From positions 1-64,000 of the forward strand of contig CAMWSK010000006.1 in NCBI GenBank assembly GCA_947176895.1: a stretch of DNA of 64,000 bases, read 5' to 3'. Below, piece after piece: positions 35,700 to 45,101 of the stretch. The notes under the pieces were generated by a model. The model was not told the origin of the DNA. It searched no databases and worked only from the letters and a program-made list of their open reading frames with translations. The translations under genes and the position numbers were made by a program. This DNA is from an uncultured Prevotellaceae bacterium. Its GTDB lineage: Bacteria; Bacteroidota; Bacteroidia; Bacteroidales; Bacteroidaceae. Within the stretch, counting starts at the first letter, position 1, and each line of letters opens with the position of its first letter.

Positions 35700-37502
35700 T
35701 TAGTCAATGATTCTCACGCCACCCTTGTCGGCCGAGCTCACGCTTTGGGCATAGGCTCTGAGGGCCTTGCTCACCATGCGCCTGCGCTTGAGGGGCTGCA
35801 TGGGGCGTGCGTTGAGCTCTTCATCGCTCAGGCGCACGTTGATGCTGCGGTTGGGAATGTCGATGTCAATGATGTCGCCGTCCTTGATTTTGCCTATGTT
35901 GCCTCCGGCGGCCGCCTCGGGACTGATGTGCCCGATGGAGAGGCCGCTGGTGCCTCCGCTGAAACGTCCGTCGGTGATGAGTGCGCACTCCTTGCCCATG
36001 TGCATGCTCTTGATGTAGCTGGTGGGGTAGAGCATCTCCTGCATGCCCGGCCCGCCCTTGGGCCCTTCGTGTGTGATGACCACCACGTCGCCCTTCTTCA
36101 CGCGTCCGCCCAGGATGCCCTCGCAGGCATCCTCCTGGCTGTCGAACACCACGGCGGGTCCCGAGAATTTCCAGATGCTCTCGTCCACGCCTGCGGTCTT
36201 CACCACGCAACCGTTCTGTGCGATGTTGCCGAAGAGGACGGCCATGCCGCCGTCTTTCGTGTAGGCATGTTCGATATCGCGTATGCAACCCTCGGCGCGG
36301 TCGGTGTCCAAGCTCTCGTAGCGTGTGCTTTGTGCGCCCAGCTCGTTGCAGAACACGCCTGCGGGGGCGCAGCTGTAGATGGTCTTGGCCTCTTCGCTCG
36401 GTTCGGCCTTGCAGATGTCATAGTGCTCGATGTCCTCTCCTAAGGTGTGGCCGTTGACGCGCTTCACGGACGTGTCGATGAGGCCTCCCTTGACCAACTC
36501 GCCCAGCAGGCCCATCATGCCGCCGGCGCGTCCGCACTCCTGCACACTGTATTTCTGGCTATTGGGTGCCAGTTTGCACAGGAAGGGGGTCTTGCGGCTC
36601 AGCGCGTCGATGTCCTTCATCGTGAAGTCCACTTCGGCCTCCTGGGCCACGGCCAGCAGGTGGAGCACCGTGTTGGTGCTGGCGCCCATGGCGATGTCCA
36701 GCGTCATGGCGTTGAGGAAGGCCGTGCGGGTGGCGATGGAGCGGGGCAGCACGCTGTCGTCCCCGTCCTCGTAATAGGCCAGCGCGTTCTTCACGATCTG
36801 CCTTGCGGCCCGCTTCATCAGCTCGATGCGCTCGCTGTGCGTGGCCAGGATGGTGCCGTTGCCGGGCAGCGAAAGGCCGATGGCCTCGGTCAGGTTGTTC
36901 ATGGAGTTGGCCGTGAACATGCCCGAGCAGCAGCCGCAGCCGGGGCAGGCACGGTTCTCCACCTCGGCCAGCTCCTCGTCGCTCACGGTGGGGTCGGCGC
37001 CCTTGATCATGGCTGCGATGAGGTCGAGGTTCTCGCCTTTGTATTTGCCGGCCTCCATGGGGCCTCCGCTCACGAACACGGCGGGGATGTTCAGCCGCAT
37101 GGCGGCCATCAGCATGCCGGGGGTGATCTTGTCGCAGTTGGAGATGCAGATCATGGCATCGGCCTTGTGCGCATTCACCATATATTCCACCGAGTCGGCG
37201 ATGATGTCGCGCGAGGGCAGCGAATAGAGCATGCCGTCGTGGCCCATGGCGATGCCGTCGTCGATGGCGATGGTGTTGAACTCGGCGGCATAGCATCCGA
37301 GGCTTTCAATCTCCTGTTTTATGATTTGTCCGGCGCGGTGCAGATGGGTGTGGCCGGGGACGAATTGCGTAAAGCTGTTGACGATAGCAATGATGGGCTT
37401 GCCAAACTGTTCGCGTTTCATGCCGTTGGCCACCCACAGGGCGCGTGCCCCGGCCATTCGCCGGCCTTGCGTGTTTACGGCGCTTCTCAGTGTATGTTTC
37501 AT
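35700..37502 (-). CDS. ilvD: dihydroxy-acid dehydratase
   Basis: 600 aa Fe-S dehydratase. Cluster-binding Cys lie in [14 protein letters not shown] and [17 protein letters not shown]. Other family motifs are [28 protein letters not shown] and [20 protein letters not shown]. It forms the 2-keto acids of the branched-chain pathway. First gene of the operon, with a minus-strand promoter box at 37560-37567. Confidence 0.97.
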   Translation of the reverse strand: MKHTLRSAVNTQGRRMAGARALWVANGMKREQFGKPIIAIVNSFTQFVPGHTHLHRAGQIIKQEIESLGCYAAEFNTIAIDDGIAMGHDGMLYSLPSRDIIADSVEYMVNAHKADAMICISNCDKITPGMLMAAMRLNIPAVFVSGGPMEAGKYKGENLDLIAAMIKGADPTVSDEELAEVENRACPGCGCCSGMFTANSMNNLTEAIGLSLPGNGTILATHSERIELMKRAARQIVKNALAYYEDGDDSVLPRSIATRTAFLNAMTLDIAMGASTNTVLHLLAVAQEAEVDFTMKDIDALSRKTPFLCKLAPNSQKYSVQECGRAGGMMGLLGELVKGGLIDTSVKRVNGHTLGEDIEHYDICKAEPSEEAKTIYSCAPAGVFCNELGAQSTRYESLDTDRAEGCIRDIEHAYTKDGGMAVLFGNIAQNGCVVKTAGVDESIWKFSGPAVVFDSQEDACEGILGGRVKKGDVVVITHEGPKGGPGMQEMLYPTSYIKSMHMGKECALITDGRFSGGTSGLSIGHISPEAAAGGNIGKIKDGDIIDIDIPNRSINVRLSDEELNARPMQPLKRRRMVSKALRAYAQSVSSADKGGVRIID

Positions 37503-37559
37503 CTTCGCTATATATTATAATAATGTATAGTTGCGCATTGGTTTCGCATGATTGAATGA

Positions 37560-37567
37560 CAAAAATA
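37560..37567 (-). promoter_or_regulatory. -7 box of the ilv operon
   Basis: TATTTTTG on the minus strand, 57 nt before ilvD. No leader peptide rich in branched-chain codons was recognised in the short leader. Confidence 0.5.
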
Positions 37568-37720
37568 CAACATTCTGCCGTTACGGGCAAACAAAAGCAA
37601 GTAAAAATGAAGGATTTTGAAATTTCTGTGCCGTGAAGCGTGGAAACGGTTCACAAAAGTAAGGCGTGGCTTTTCCGCTTTTTTCGCAGGTTATGGCAAG
37701 TCGGTTCGAAGCTTTTTCCC

Positions 37721-37728
37721 TACCTTTG
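37721..37728 (+). promoter_or_regulatory. -7 box of the secreted hydrolase gene
   Basis: TACCTTTG, 78 nt before the ATG at 37807. The gap between ilvD and this gene holds only the two divergent promoters. Confidence 0.55.
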
Positions 37729-37806
37729 CATCAGGCGGCCGTCACACCTGTGATGGTTGGGCACGCATGTCTCCGCCGGTCTTTGTTCACTTTAATATCT
37801 GAAGAA

Positions 37807-39150
37807 ATGCTCAAACGAATCTTCCCCTTGCTTCTTTGTGGCCTTATGGCCTCTCCCTCTCCGGCTCAGGAGGGCTATTTCCGCGAGGCTGTCCGCACCG
37901 ATGGCGTACCCTCGGCCGAGGGTTATGCGCGGCGATTGAAAGTCTCGCGTCTGCAGGCCGAGCGCGACCGCCTGTGGGCTGCCTGGTGCCGCGCCGTTTC
38001 CGCCGAGGAAAGCCAGACGTTGCCGCCCTTCGACTCGCTCGCCGCCAAACAGAGCGGCGTGCTCCTGCTGCCCGACAGCCTGGACAGGGCCAACGAGATG
38101 CCCTACTACTGGGGTTTCAAGGGCGATGTCTCTGTTCTCAAGGGCGACCTTTCCCGCAGAGACAGCGTGGCCAACCTGCTCTGTCTGCACGGCTCGGGCG
38201 AGCGCGAAGCGGAATGGGCGGCCAACTACAGCTGGTCGATGGTCTACGATGATGCGCCGGCCCGCTACATCATTCCGCAGACTCCCCTCGGCGGACCCTG
38301 CCGCTGGTATTTCCGCTCGCGGCAATGGGCGTGGCGCTGGATGTGGCTGCAGCTGACGGCCCTGCACGGTGCCGATGCCCGCCGCATGTATGTGTTCGGC
38401 ATCTCCGAGGGCGGCTACGGCAGCCAGCGCATGGCCGCGTTCTATGCCGACTATCTGGCCGGGGCAGGTCCCATGGCCGGAGGCGAACCGCTGGAGAACT
38501 GTCCGGCCGAGAACCTGCGCCACACGGCCTTCTCGCTGCTCTCGGGCGAGAACGACTATATGTATTGCCGAAACAAGCTGGTGGAGATTGCCGCCCGGCA
38601 GTTGGACAGCCTGCGGCGCCTCTGCCCGGATGATTATGTGCATCGCGTGGAACTGGTGCCCGGGCAGGGGCATGGCTTCGACTACCGCCCCACAACACCC
38701 TGGCTCAGGAAGCATGTGCGCCGCACCCGGCCCCGCCATGTGACGTGGGAGGACTTCGCCATGGACGGCGTGCGCCGCCGCGGCTTCTATAACATCCGCG
38801 TGACCGAGAGACCGAAGGACATTGACCGCCTGCGCTGGGACATGGACATCGAGGGCGACACCGTGAGGCTCGACATCCGCCGCGTGACCTATGCGCCCGT
38901 GCGGGTTGACAGCGTCTTCGGCATGACCATCGAGAACAAAAAGACCTATCGTCCCGCCGTCGGCGGCCGTTTCACGCTGTATTTAGATGAAGGATTAGTG
39001 GACCTGCATCGCCCCGTGACCGTGCTGGTCAACGGTCGTGTTGCCTGGCAGGGCCGTCTGCGTCCCGACCGCCGTCGCATGATGGAGTGTCTGGCCACGT
39101 GGCTCGACCCCGAGCGCATCTATGCCTGCGGCATCGACCTGCGTTTTTAG
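37807..39150 (+). CDS. secreted alpha/beta hydrolase
   Basis: 447 aa from the ATG at 37807, where a signal peptide begins (MLKRIFPLLLCGLMASPSPA). The alpha/beta hydrolase core has LLCLHGSGERE (oxyanion strand), the nucleophile elbow FGISEGGYGSQ (Ser), an acidic region GENDYMYC, and a His in PGQGHGFDY. The C-terminal 130 residues (DIEGDTVRLDIRRVTYAPV, HRPVTVLVNGRVAWQGR) look like a beta-sandwich. It is probably a periplasmic or secreted esterase or peptidase; the substrate is not clear. It converges on the methyltransferase gene with only one base between the two stop codons. Confidence 0.7.
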   Translation: MLKRIFPLLLCGLMASPSPAQEGYFREAVRTDGVPSAEGYARRLKVSRLQAERDRLWAAWCRAVSAEESQTLPPFDSLAAKQSGVLLLPDSLDRANEMPYYWGFKGDVSVLKGDLSRRDSVANLLCLHGSGEREAEWAANYSWSMVYDDAPARYIIPQTPLGGPCRWYFRSRQWAWRWMWLQLTALHGADARRMYVFGISEGGYGSQRMAAFYADYLAGAGPMAGGEPLENCPAENLRHTAFSLLSGENDYMYCRNKLVEIAARQLDSLRRLCPDDYVHRVELVPGQGHGFDYRPTTPWLRKHVRRTRPRHVTWEDFAMDGVRRRGFYNIRVTERPKDIDRLRWDMDIEGDTVRLDIRRVTYAPVRVDSVFGMTIENKKTYRPAVGGRFTLYLDEGLVDLHRPVTVLVNGRVAWQGRLRPDRRRMMECLATWLDPERIYACGIDLRF

Positions 39151-39151
39151 T

Positions 39152-40522
39152 TTAAATGTTTTTCTCCAGTACCAGAGCGATTCTTTCCACGATACCCGTT
39201 ACCAGGGCGTTCCCCATGAGGAACGCCCTTCGCATATCCGTGACACCCGCAGTGTGATGGTCGGGGAACATGTTCAGCCGCTCCAATTCCAAGGGAACGA
39301 GACGGCGGTAACGCCCTCCTGGAGTTTTGATTACGTGCTTGAAACGTGAGGGGCCTGTACCACCTTCACCTGTGATGATGGTGCGTGAGGCGCGGTCTAA
39401 ATAATCGGGGAATGCCATTGCTCCCTCGCTGTAGTTATATTCGATACCGGTTTCTTTGTTGACCCTTTTCAGTGACTTGTGCCCCTTGAGGTATTCCCAT
39501 TTTGGCAAATCTTCCTCCGGAATGAAGAAGCATTCCGGAACATCCTTCTCGTCAATGAGTATTTGTCCCAAGGTAATCATCGGGCCTGAGTAGGCTGGCT
39601 CTGTGTCGATGGAGCAGACGTTGCGGCCAATCATGATGCCTGTATTCAGGAACGGGCTGCTTTTCTGCCCCTTGTTGAAGTCTGCGGAAACAGAGGACAG
39701 GTCTCCTTCAATTTTAAACTCGGAGATCGTTTCTTTCTTCACTTGGCAGGGAAACGCCTTTGCCATTGTCCCGTTCTCGGTCAGCCACTTGCGCCTGTCG
39801 CTTTGGCCGGCGGCATTGGCAATTTTGTTGCCTTGTTTGTAGGCTACAATGTATGTTCGCCTTCTGCGTTGCGGCATGCCGTAGTCGGCGGCATTGATGA
39901 TGCGCCATTCCACAACGTAGCCCAGGTCGGCCAGTGATGCCAGGATGATGGCAAAATCACGGCCGCGCTGATTGGCGGGCGAGACCAATAGACGGTCAAC
40001 ATTCTCGAGCATGAGAAATTGAGGAGCGTCCTTCCCCATTTCTCTCAGGATGCGGTGGATTTGCCACCACAGCACTCCTTTCTTCCCTTCTATCCCGCCG
40101 GAATGGCGGAGCGTGGTTGCCACGGAATAGTCCTGACAGGGAAACCCGCCGCACAGCAGGTCGCAGTTGGGGATTGCCGATGTTGGCACTGTGGCGATGT
40201 CCTCGTTCGAGTGTCCCTCCGCGCCGAAGCGTTTGGCATATATGATGCTTGCGTCTTGTTTTTTTGTGGATGGCTCCCATTGGTTGTTCCAGATGGTGAC
40301 AAACCGTCTGGATGCCCGTTCCAGTCCGATGCGGAATCCTCCGACTCCGGCAAACAATTCCACAACCTTGATATCGCTGTCTTTTGTTGTGCGGTACGAT
40401 GGTTCCGTTGGGAACAGGCTTAGCTGTTGCGCCATCCTGTGGGTTGTGTTGGAGTATTCCGCTACAGATTCACAGAAAGTCCACCGGTTTTCTTCCTCGT
40501 TTGTGGGTGTATAGGGTGTCAT
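39152..40522 (-). CDS. DNA cytosine-5 methyltransferase of a type II R-M system
   Basis: 456 aa. C5-MTase motifs in order: I VVELFAGVGGFRIGLE, IV LLCGGFPCQDYS with the catalytic Cys, VI MLENVDRLL, VIII MPQRRRRTYIV, a variable target-recognition region, and X FLMGNALVTGIVERI. The N-terminus carries an extra 50 residues (MTPYTPTNEEEN...). Its ATG overlaps the stop of the upstream endonuclease gene by 4 nt. A Sau3AI-like partner suggests GATC as target with methylation at C, but this is inferred. The pair is more AT-rich than its neighbours. Confidence 0.93.
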   Translation of the reverse strand: MTPYTPTNEEENRWTFCESVAEYSNTTHRMAQQLSLFPTEPSYRTTKDSDIKVVELFAGVGGFRIGLERASRRFVTIWNNQWEPSTKKQDASIIYAKRFGAEGHSNEDIATVPTSAIPNCDLLCGGFPCQDYSVATTLRHSGGIEGKKGVLWWQIHRILREMGKDAPQFLMLENVDRLLVSPANQRGRDFAIILASLADLGYVVEWRIINAADYGMPQRRRRTYIVAYKQGNKIANAAGQSDRRKWLTENGTMAKAFPCQVKKETISEFKIEGDLSSVSADFNKGQKSSPFLNTGIMIGRNVCSIDTEPAYSGPMITLGQILIDEKDVPECFFIPEEDLPKWEYLKGHKSLKRVNKETGIEYNYSEGAMAFPDYLDRASRTIITGEGGTGPSRFKHVIKTPGGRYRRLVPLELERLNMFPDHHTAGVTDMRRAFLMGNALVTGIVERIALVLEKNI

Positions 40523-41937
40523 TTGTGTTCGTTTATCAGATTTGTTACGTATTCCGAATTAAACCAATAGCAATATTTCCTGACTCTTCCGCCATGGGGA
40601 TTCGTTGTCAGGTCCGCAGCGTTCCTGCCTTTGGGGCGCACGTGAAAGAGCTTCTTGTCGCTGATTTTCCAGAAACATTCGGGGGCTGTCGTGTTACGGG
40701 TAACGCATTGCCGGATGTTTTCCCAATAGTCTTTTGCCACATCCAGGTCTGCCTGGGGCATTGTCCAAAAGAACACATCGTCCAGCACATAACGCTTTTC
40801 TTCGCGTCCTCCGGCCAAGGTTATCTTGCCATCTGTCTCTTTGAAGACAACAAACAGGAAACGGGCGGAAAAAAGTTCATACAGGCGTGAATCATACCAG
40901 TCTTCGCAGTCGCAGACCTCCTGATAGTCGATGTTTTCAAAGGACATGCTTTCCTTTATTTTCCCGTTCTTTTGCACGCGGATGGTTTTCATGGTCAGTC
41001 CGGCCTTGAGAAACTCTTCAGAGAGGTTCACATTGCCCACTTCTTGGTTGCCGGCGATGGCGTTGGCCATGGTGAAATAAAGTTGCTTGGAGTAGGTCGC
41101 CTCACGACAGGTCATCCGGCAAAACTCTTCGTAGTCCTTGTGTAAAAAAGGATAGAAGCGTTTGAGTATGATGCCGTCAAAGGAATCTTTGCGCAAATCA
41201 TCGGTTCTGACCACTTGTTCCGCCTTCTCCTTTTCCGGCTCCGTCACAATATTTGTGTATGCCCCTTCCCGGTGCTTCCTCTTTGTTTCCTCCAAGACGG
41301 TGCGCATATAAGCCATTTTCAGGCACCAGGCTCTTCTTGGCGCACCGATGTCAGAGCCATGTTGCGGTATCAGGCTGTCACCTTTTTGCCCTTTCCTGCA
41401 GGCGGCGAGATACATGGTATCGCCTTCGGACAAGGTGTGTGCCAAGCCGTTCCTGATTTTGTCGCTGATAATCTCGTAATCATGCCGCATGATCAGCAAG
41501 TCTTTCTCCGGCAGTTGCCAAAGAACGGTGAACAGGAACTTTAAGTCCAATCGGGGAACGCTTCCCCGATGAAGATAAAACAGGATGAGCATCACCAGGC
41601 ATTTCTTGTAAAAGTGTGACTCTTCAAAAGATTTGTCCCAGTCTTCCCGATAGTTTATCATGCCACAGACAAGCCGTTCCTTGATGGCAAGTTCGTCTTG
41701 TCTGTTAAGCTTCAGCGGGGTACATTTCAGTTCTACGCCGGCAGCGGCAAAATCGGCTTCAGCCTTGGAGTTTACGTCATAGCCAAAGAACAGTTCTTCC
41801 ACCAGCTGGCCCAAGCCGCCTTTTCCGTTGTGCTCGGCGGCATCGACGGTGAAGTCGCGAAGGCTGTGGTTAACCAATAGTTTGCTATAGCTGAAGATGG
41901 AAGTCCTGTCGTTCCTGTCATATTGCCCTATCAACAT
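40519..41937 (-). CDS. Sau3AI/MutH-like type II restriction endonuclease
   Basis: 472 aa, similar in length to Sau3AI. The N-terminal domain has GKGGLGQLVEELFFGYDVNS, then Asp62 and VELKC (Glu69, Lys71), the Glu / Asp / Glu-x-Lys metal site of MutH-type nucleases. The C-terminal half (about 250-472, for example FLFVVFKETDGKITL, DDVFFWTMPQADL) corresponds to the second, non-catalytic MutH-like domain used for site binding in Sau3AI. With the adjacent C5 methyltransferase it forms a complete system that cuts unmodified foreign DNA. It is the first gene of the pair. Confidence 0.88.
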   Translation of the reverse strand: MLIGQYDRNDRTSIFSYSKLLVNHSLRDFTVDAAEHNGKGGLGQLVEELFFGYDVNSKAEADFAAAGVELKCTPLKLNRQDELAIKERLVCGMINYREDWDKSFEESHFYKKCLVMLILFYLHRGSVPRLDLKFLFTVLWQLPEKDLLIMRHDYEIISDKIRNGLAHTLSEGDTMYLAACRKGQKGDSLIPQHGSDIGAPRRAWCLKMAYMRTVLEETKRKHREGAYTNIVTEPEKEKAEQVVRTDDLRKDSFDGIILKRFYPFLHKDYEEFCRMTCREATYSKQLYFTMANAIAGNQEVGNVNLSEEFLKAGLTMKTIRVQKNGKIKESMSFENIDYQEVCDCEDWYDSRLYELFSARFLFVVFKETDGKITLAGGREEKRYVLDDVFFWTMPQADLDVAKDYWENIRQCVTRNTTAPECFWKISDKKLFHVRPKGRNAADLTTNPHGGRVRKYCYWFNSEYVTNLINEHK

Positions 41938-41990
41938 TTCCTGTAACCGGTTAAACCTTCAATTCTGCCCTTTCTGTTATGTGGCAATCT

Positions 41991-41998
41991 CAAAGGTA
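41991..41998 (-). promoter_or_regulatory. -7 box of the restriction-modification operon
   Basis: TACCTTTG on the minus strand, 53 nt before the endonuclease start. No separate promoter for the methyltransferase was recognised. Confidence 0.5.
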
Positions 41999-42070
41999 TG
42001 GGGTTTTTATCTCCCGCGAATTTACACATTTTGTTCGGATTATGGGGAAAGGACAAAGGGATTTTTTGGA

Positions 42071-42156
42071 GACCGCCGCAGCGTTTTAAAAAAACATCGC
42101 GGCGTTTCAAGTGATTCGCCGCGGCGTTTTGTCTCGTTTGCCGCGATGTTTTCTTT
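42071..42156. repeat. CGCGG-type palindromic repeat array (4 units)
   Basis: Four units of about 21 bp: ACCGCCGCAGCGTTTT, ACATCGCGGCGTTTC, ATTCGCCGCGGCGTTTT and GTTTGCCGCGATGTTTT. The array ends at the patatin stop codon, as the matching array ends at the queF stop. Confidence 0.75.
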
Positions 42157-43019
42157 TACTCTTCCCGGGACAGGAACTGACGGATGCGGGGCAGCATGGT
42201 TTGGGCCAGGGTGCGGCCCTCGTCATACACCCGGCGTAGCTGGACGGGGTCGGTGGCCAGCCGGCTGATGGACAGGGGACGGGAGGGGCATAGGATGAGG
42301 GTGTCGCCCAGGGCTTCCTGTTCGGACAGGTAGTCCAGCTGGGCGTTGTACATGGCGGGGCGGCGCATCATCAGGCGTGCCACGCCCGGACGGTGGATCT
42401 GGAGCAGGCGCCACAGCCGGCCTGCCCGGCCCAGGCGTTTGCGATAGCCGCGGGGCTGGGTGAGCACCACCAGGTTGCGCCCGTAGCCTTGCTGCCGGAA
42501 ATAACGCAGGGGGATGCTGTCGCTCAGGCCACCGTCCATCAGCCTGCGGCCGTCGATGTCCACGGGTTGGGCGGCCAGAGGCAGGCTGGCCGTGGCACGT
42601 ATCCACTGCATGGCACGCTGCGGGTCGCGGTCGTCGAGCACGTGATACACGGGCCGGAGGGTGTCAATGTCGGTGCACACCAGATGAAAGGCGAGGGGAT
42701 TGGCGTGGTAGGCCGCCCAGTCGAAGGGGTCGAGCAGGTGGGGCACGGTGTCGTAGACGAAGTCGTTGTGGAAGAGGCTGCCCGTATGCAGCCAGTGGGC
42801 GAAGCTCATGTAGCGCGGGTCGCCCATGTACTTGCAGTTGTAGCGGATGGCGCGTCCCGCCTGTCTGCTCTTGATGTTGCAGCCGAAAGCCGCGCCTGCG
42901 CTCACCCCCACAACGCCTTTGAAGGCGGAGATGAGTCCCTCCTCCATCAGCACGTCGGTGATGCCGCAGGTGAACATGCCGCGCATGCCCCCGCCCTCAA
43001 GCACCAGGCCTGTCTGCAT
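42156..43019 (-). CDS. patatin-like phospholipase
   Basis: 287 aa. The oxyanion loop is LVLEGGGMRGMF, the nucleophile is Ser40 in GVSAGA, and the dyad Asp is Asp162 in LMDGGLSDSIP. It resembles the YjjU-type patatins of bacteria and lacks extra sensor or membrane domains. It should hydrolyse acyl esters of lipids in the cytoplasm. It starts only 6 nt after the TIR-like gene and belongs to the peroxidase-TIR-patatin operon. Patatins also serve as membrane-damaging effectors in some antiphage systems, so a defensive role is possible but unproven. Confidence 0.9.
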   Translation of the reverse strand: MQTGLVLEGGGMRGMFTCGITDVLMEEGLISAFKGVVGVSAGAAFGCNIKSRQAGRAIRYNCKYMGDPRYMSFAHWLHTGSLFHNDFVYDTVPHLLDPFDWAAYHANPLAFHLVCTDIDTLRPVYHVLDDRDPQRAMQWIRATASLPLAAQPVDIDGRRLMDGGLSDSIPLRYFRQQGYGRNLVVLTQPRGYRKRLGRAGRLWRLLQIHRPGVARLMMRRPAMYNAQLDYLSEQEALGDTLILCPSRPLSISRLATDPVQLRRVYDEGRTLAQTMLPRIRQFLSREE

Positions 43020-43025
43020 GGCTGT

Positions 43026-43565
43026 TCAGAAGATGGTGGTTCCGTCCCAGGGATAGACCTGCTTCCCGGCCGAGTAGGTGGCCAGGGCACGCTGCACCTT
43101 GTCGCGCACGAGGGGGACGTGGGCCATCCGTGCCCAGGGATATTGGGTAAGGTATTTGCGGAACTTGGCGGGCAGCCATTCCCAATAGGTCTGGATGGTG
43201 TGGTCGTCGATGCGGTCGAGCCCGGCATAGGCGATGACGATGGGCAGGTGGAAGTGGTTGACTCCGCGGCTGATCTGCCAGTTGAGTATGGGGCTGTCGG
43301 GGTTGAGCACGGGGCTGACCACCACCAGCATGTTGTCGGCTTTGGCCATCTGACGCTCCAGATGGTGCTTCAGCGTGGTGGTTGTTTCCTGCAGGATTTC
43401 GTTGCTGGAGGAGAGGTGGATGTCCTCGATGTTGATAAAGTTGAAGCGTCCGGGATTCATGCGCTGCCAGTCTTCCAGCATTTTGTGGTTGTGCAGGTTG
43501 CTGTTCACGTGATCCTTCACGCCGTTGGCATCGTATGCGATATAGGTTCCTTGTCTGTTGTCCAT
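43026..43565 (-). CDS. TIR-like (DUF1863/ThsB-type) protein
   Basis: 179 aa from the ATG whose complement is 43563-43565. The sequence has a flavodoxin-like TIR pattern: GTYIAYDAN (strand A), FNFINIEDIH (strand B), LKHHLERQMAKADNMLVVVS (helix B/strand C), SPILNWQISRGV (helix C) and LPIVIAYAGL (strand D). In active TIR NADases the helix C motif has a catalytic Glu after Trp; here it reads WQ (Gln97), so NAD cleavage is doubtful. The gene is squeezed between peroxidase (5 nt) and patatin (6 nt). Assignment to the MTH538/DUF1863 family is by pattern. Confidence 0.65.
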   Translation of the reverse strand: MDNRQGTYIAYDANGVKDHVNSNLHNHKMLEDWQRMNPGRFNFINIEDIHLSSSNEILQETTTTLKHHLERQMAKADNMLVVVSPVLNPDSPILNWQISRGVNHFHLPIVIAYAGLDRIDDHTIQTYWEWLPAKFRKYLTQYPWARMAHVPLVRDKVQRALATYSAGKQVYPWDGTTIF

Positions 43566-43570
43566 GATGG

Positions 43571-44965
43571 TTATTTGGTGTTGTCGTTGGTCAGCTTGAC
43601 GCCCTTGTATTCGCCCGTGAGGGTGTTGAGGAAGCGGGTGATGAGGTCGGTCTGCTCGGGAGTGATGGTTCTGCCCACCTGGTAGTTGGCCATCTTCTCC
43701 ACGGCTTCCTCCAGGGTGCTCACGCTGCCGTCGTGGTAATAGGGCCAGGTGAGGGCTATGTTGCGCAGGCCCGGCGTGCGGAAGCGGTAGCGGTCGCGCT
43801 CCACCTTGGTCTGTGCCCAGCGTCCGTTGTCGGAGTCTGTCAGCCCGGATGCGGTGTTCATCTCGCGGTCGGCGAAGTAGTTTTGCCGCTGCCCCATCAG
43901 TTCGTAGGAGAGTCCGCCCATGTTCACGCCCGCGTGGCAGGTGGCGCACTTCATGTCCTTGAACAGCTCATAGCCGCTGATTTCCTCGGCGGTGAGGGCG
44001 TTTTCCTCGCCCTTGAGGTAGCGGTCGAAGGCCGAGTTGGGGGTGAGCAGGGTGCTCTCGTATTGGGCGATGGCATCGGTGATGGTGGCCTGGCTCAGCC
44101 CCTCGGGGTAGGCCTCGCGGAAGCGTTTGGCGAAATCCTCGTCGGCGCCCAGCCGTTCCACGATTTCGTCGAACGACGAGCAACCCATCTCCACGGGGTT
44201 GAGCGGAGGCCCTGCGGCCTGGTCGGCCAAGGTTTTGGCACGTCCGTCCCAGAATTGCGCGAAGTTGAACACGGCGTTGTAGGTGGTGGGGGCGTTGATG
44301 CCGCCCATCTGTGCGCCGATGCCCTCGGAAAATTTCAGGTTGTCCACGCCGCCCGTGTTGATGCCATGGCAGGTGGCGCATGAAACGGTGCCGTCGGCGG
44401 AGAGGCGCGTGTCGTGGTAGAGCGCTTCGCCCAGTGCGGCTTTGGCGGCATCGTGGGGTACGGAGTCGGGTATGGGGCGGATGGCCTCGTTCTTAAATTC
44501 GGCAGCGGCCAAGGGGTTGGGATAGAACTGCTCGCGGTTCTCGCGGATGAAGTTCAGCGCCATCTTCTTCTTGGCGGATGTGATTTGCGAGCCCCAGTGC
44601 ACCAGATAGTATTTGGCCGGGGACATGCTGCCGTCCTGCAAGGTCTTCTCCACCTTGGCCAGGTCCACTTCGCTCACGGCCTGCCGGTTGGCGATGGCGG
44701 AGAGCATGGGCTCCACGTCGAAGTGACGGTATCCTTTGTCCACATCGTTTTTGATGAGGGTCTTGGCTCCCGGCCAGTTGGCGTAGAAAGGCAGTTTGGG
44801 GTTGGCGCTGTGGCAATCGGCACAGCCGCCGTCGGTCATGATGGCCATCATCTGTTGTCCGGCATCCAGGTCGGCATCGGGGGCAACATTCACGGCCCGG
44901 TAAACCACCGCTCCCAGGGCCACCAGACCCGCTGCGGCGAGAATGAGTTTAGAGCTTTTCTTCAT
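43571..44965 (-). CDS. tri-haem cytochrome c peroxidase
   Basis: 464 aa. An N-terminal anchor (LILAAAGLVALGAVV) is followed by three CxxCH haem sites: GGCADCHSANP (Cys48), SCATCHGINTGG (about residue 200) and KCATCHAGVNMGG (about 355). The first lies in an extra haem-binding domain (about 35-150, with EPMLSAI and YLVHWGSQI) as in E. coli YhjA; the rest is the MauG/CcpA-type di-haem domain (FWDGRAKTLADQA, RFRTPGLRNIALTWPYYHDG). It should reduce hydrogen peroxide in the periplasm with electrons from the quinone pool. First gene of the operon with the TIR-like protein and patatin. Confidence 0.92.
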   Translation of the reverse strand: MKKSSKLILAAAGLVALGAVVYRAVNVAPDADLDAGQQMMAIMTDGGCADCHSANPKLPFYANWPGAKTLIKNDVDKGYRHFDVEPMLSAIANRQAVSEVDLAKVEKTLQDGSMSPAKYYLVHWGSQITSAKKKMALNFIRENREQFYPNPLAAAEFKNEAIRPIPDSVPHDAAKAALGEALYHDTRLSADGTVSCATCHGINTGGVDNLKFSEGIGAQMGGINAPTTYNAVFNFAQFWDGRAKTLADQAAGPPLNPVEMGCSSFDEIVERLGADEDFAKRFREAYPEGLSQATITDAIAQYESTLLTPNSAFDRYLKGEENALTAEEISGYELFKDMKCATCHAGVNMGGLSYELMGQRQNYFADREMNTASGLTDSDNGRWAQTKVERDRYRFRTPGLRNIALTWPYYHDGSVSTLEEAVEKMANYQVGRTITPEQTDLITRFLNTLTGEYKGVKLTNDNTK

Positions 44966-45008
44966 AATGCTCCGGTATTTTATGGGGTTTAATGTTCAAC
45001 CATATACA

Positions 45009-45016
45009 CAAAGATA
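45009..45016 (-). promoter_or_regulatory. -7 box of the peroxidase-TIR-patatin operon
   Basis: TATCTTTG on the minus strand, 43 nt before the peroxidase start; divergent from the GH92 promoter. Confidence 0.55.
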
Positions 45017-45061
45017 CATATTTTGATGTTGAAAAAGCAAGGCGGAGAGCGAAAAAATATG

Positions 45062-45069
45062 TATTTTTG
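45062..45069 (+). promoter_or_regulatory. -7 box of the GH92 gene
   Basis: TATTTTTG, 32 nt before the GH92 ATG. Confidence 0.5.
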
Positions 45070-45101
45070 CGGGAAAACGAACTCAAAAAAACATCTAATC
45101 C

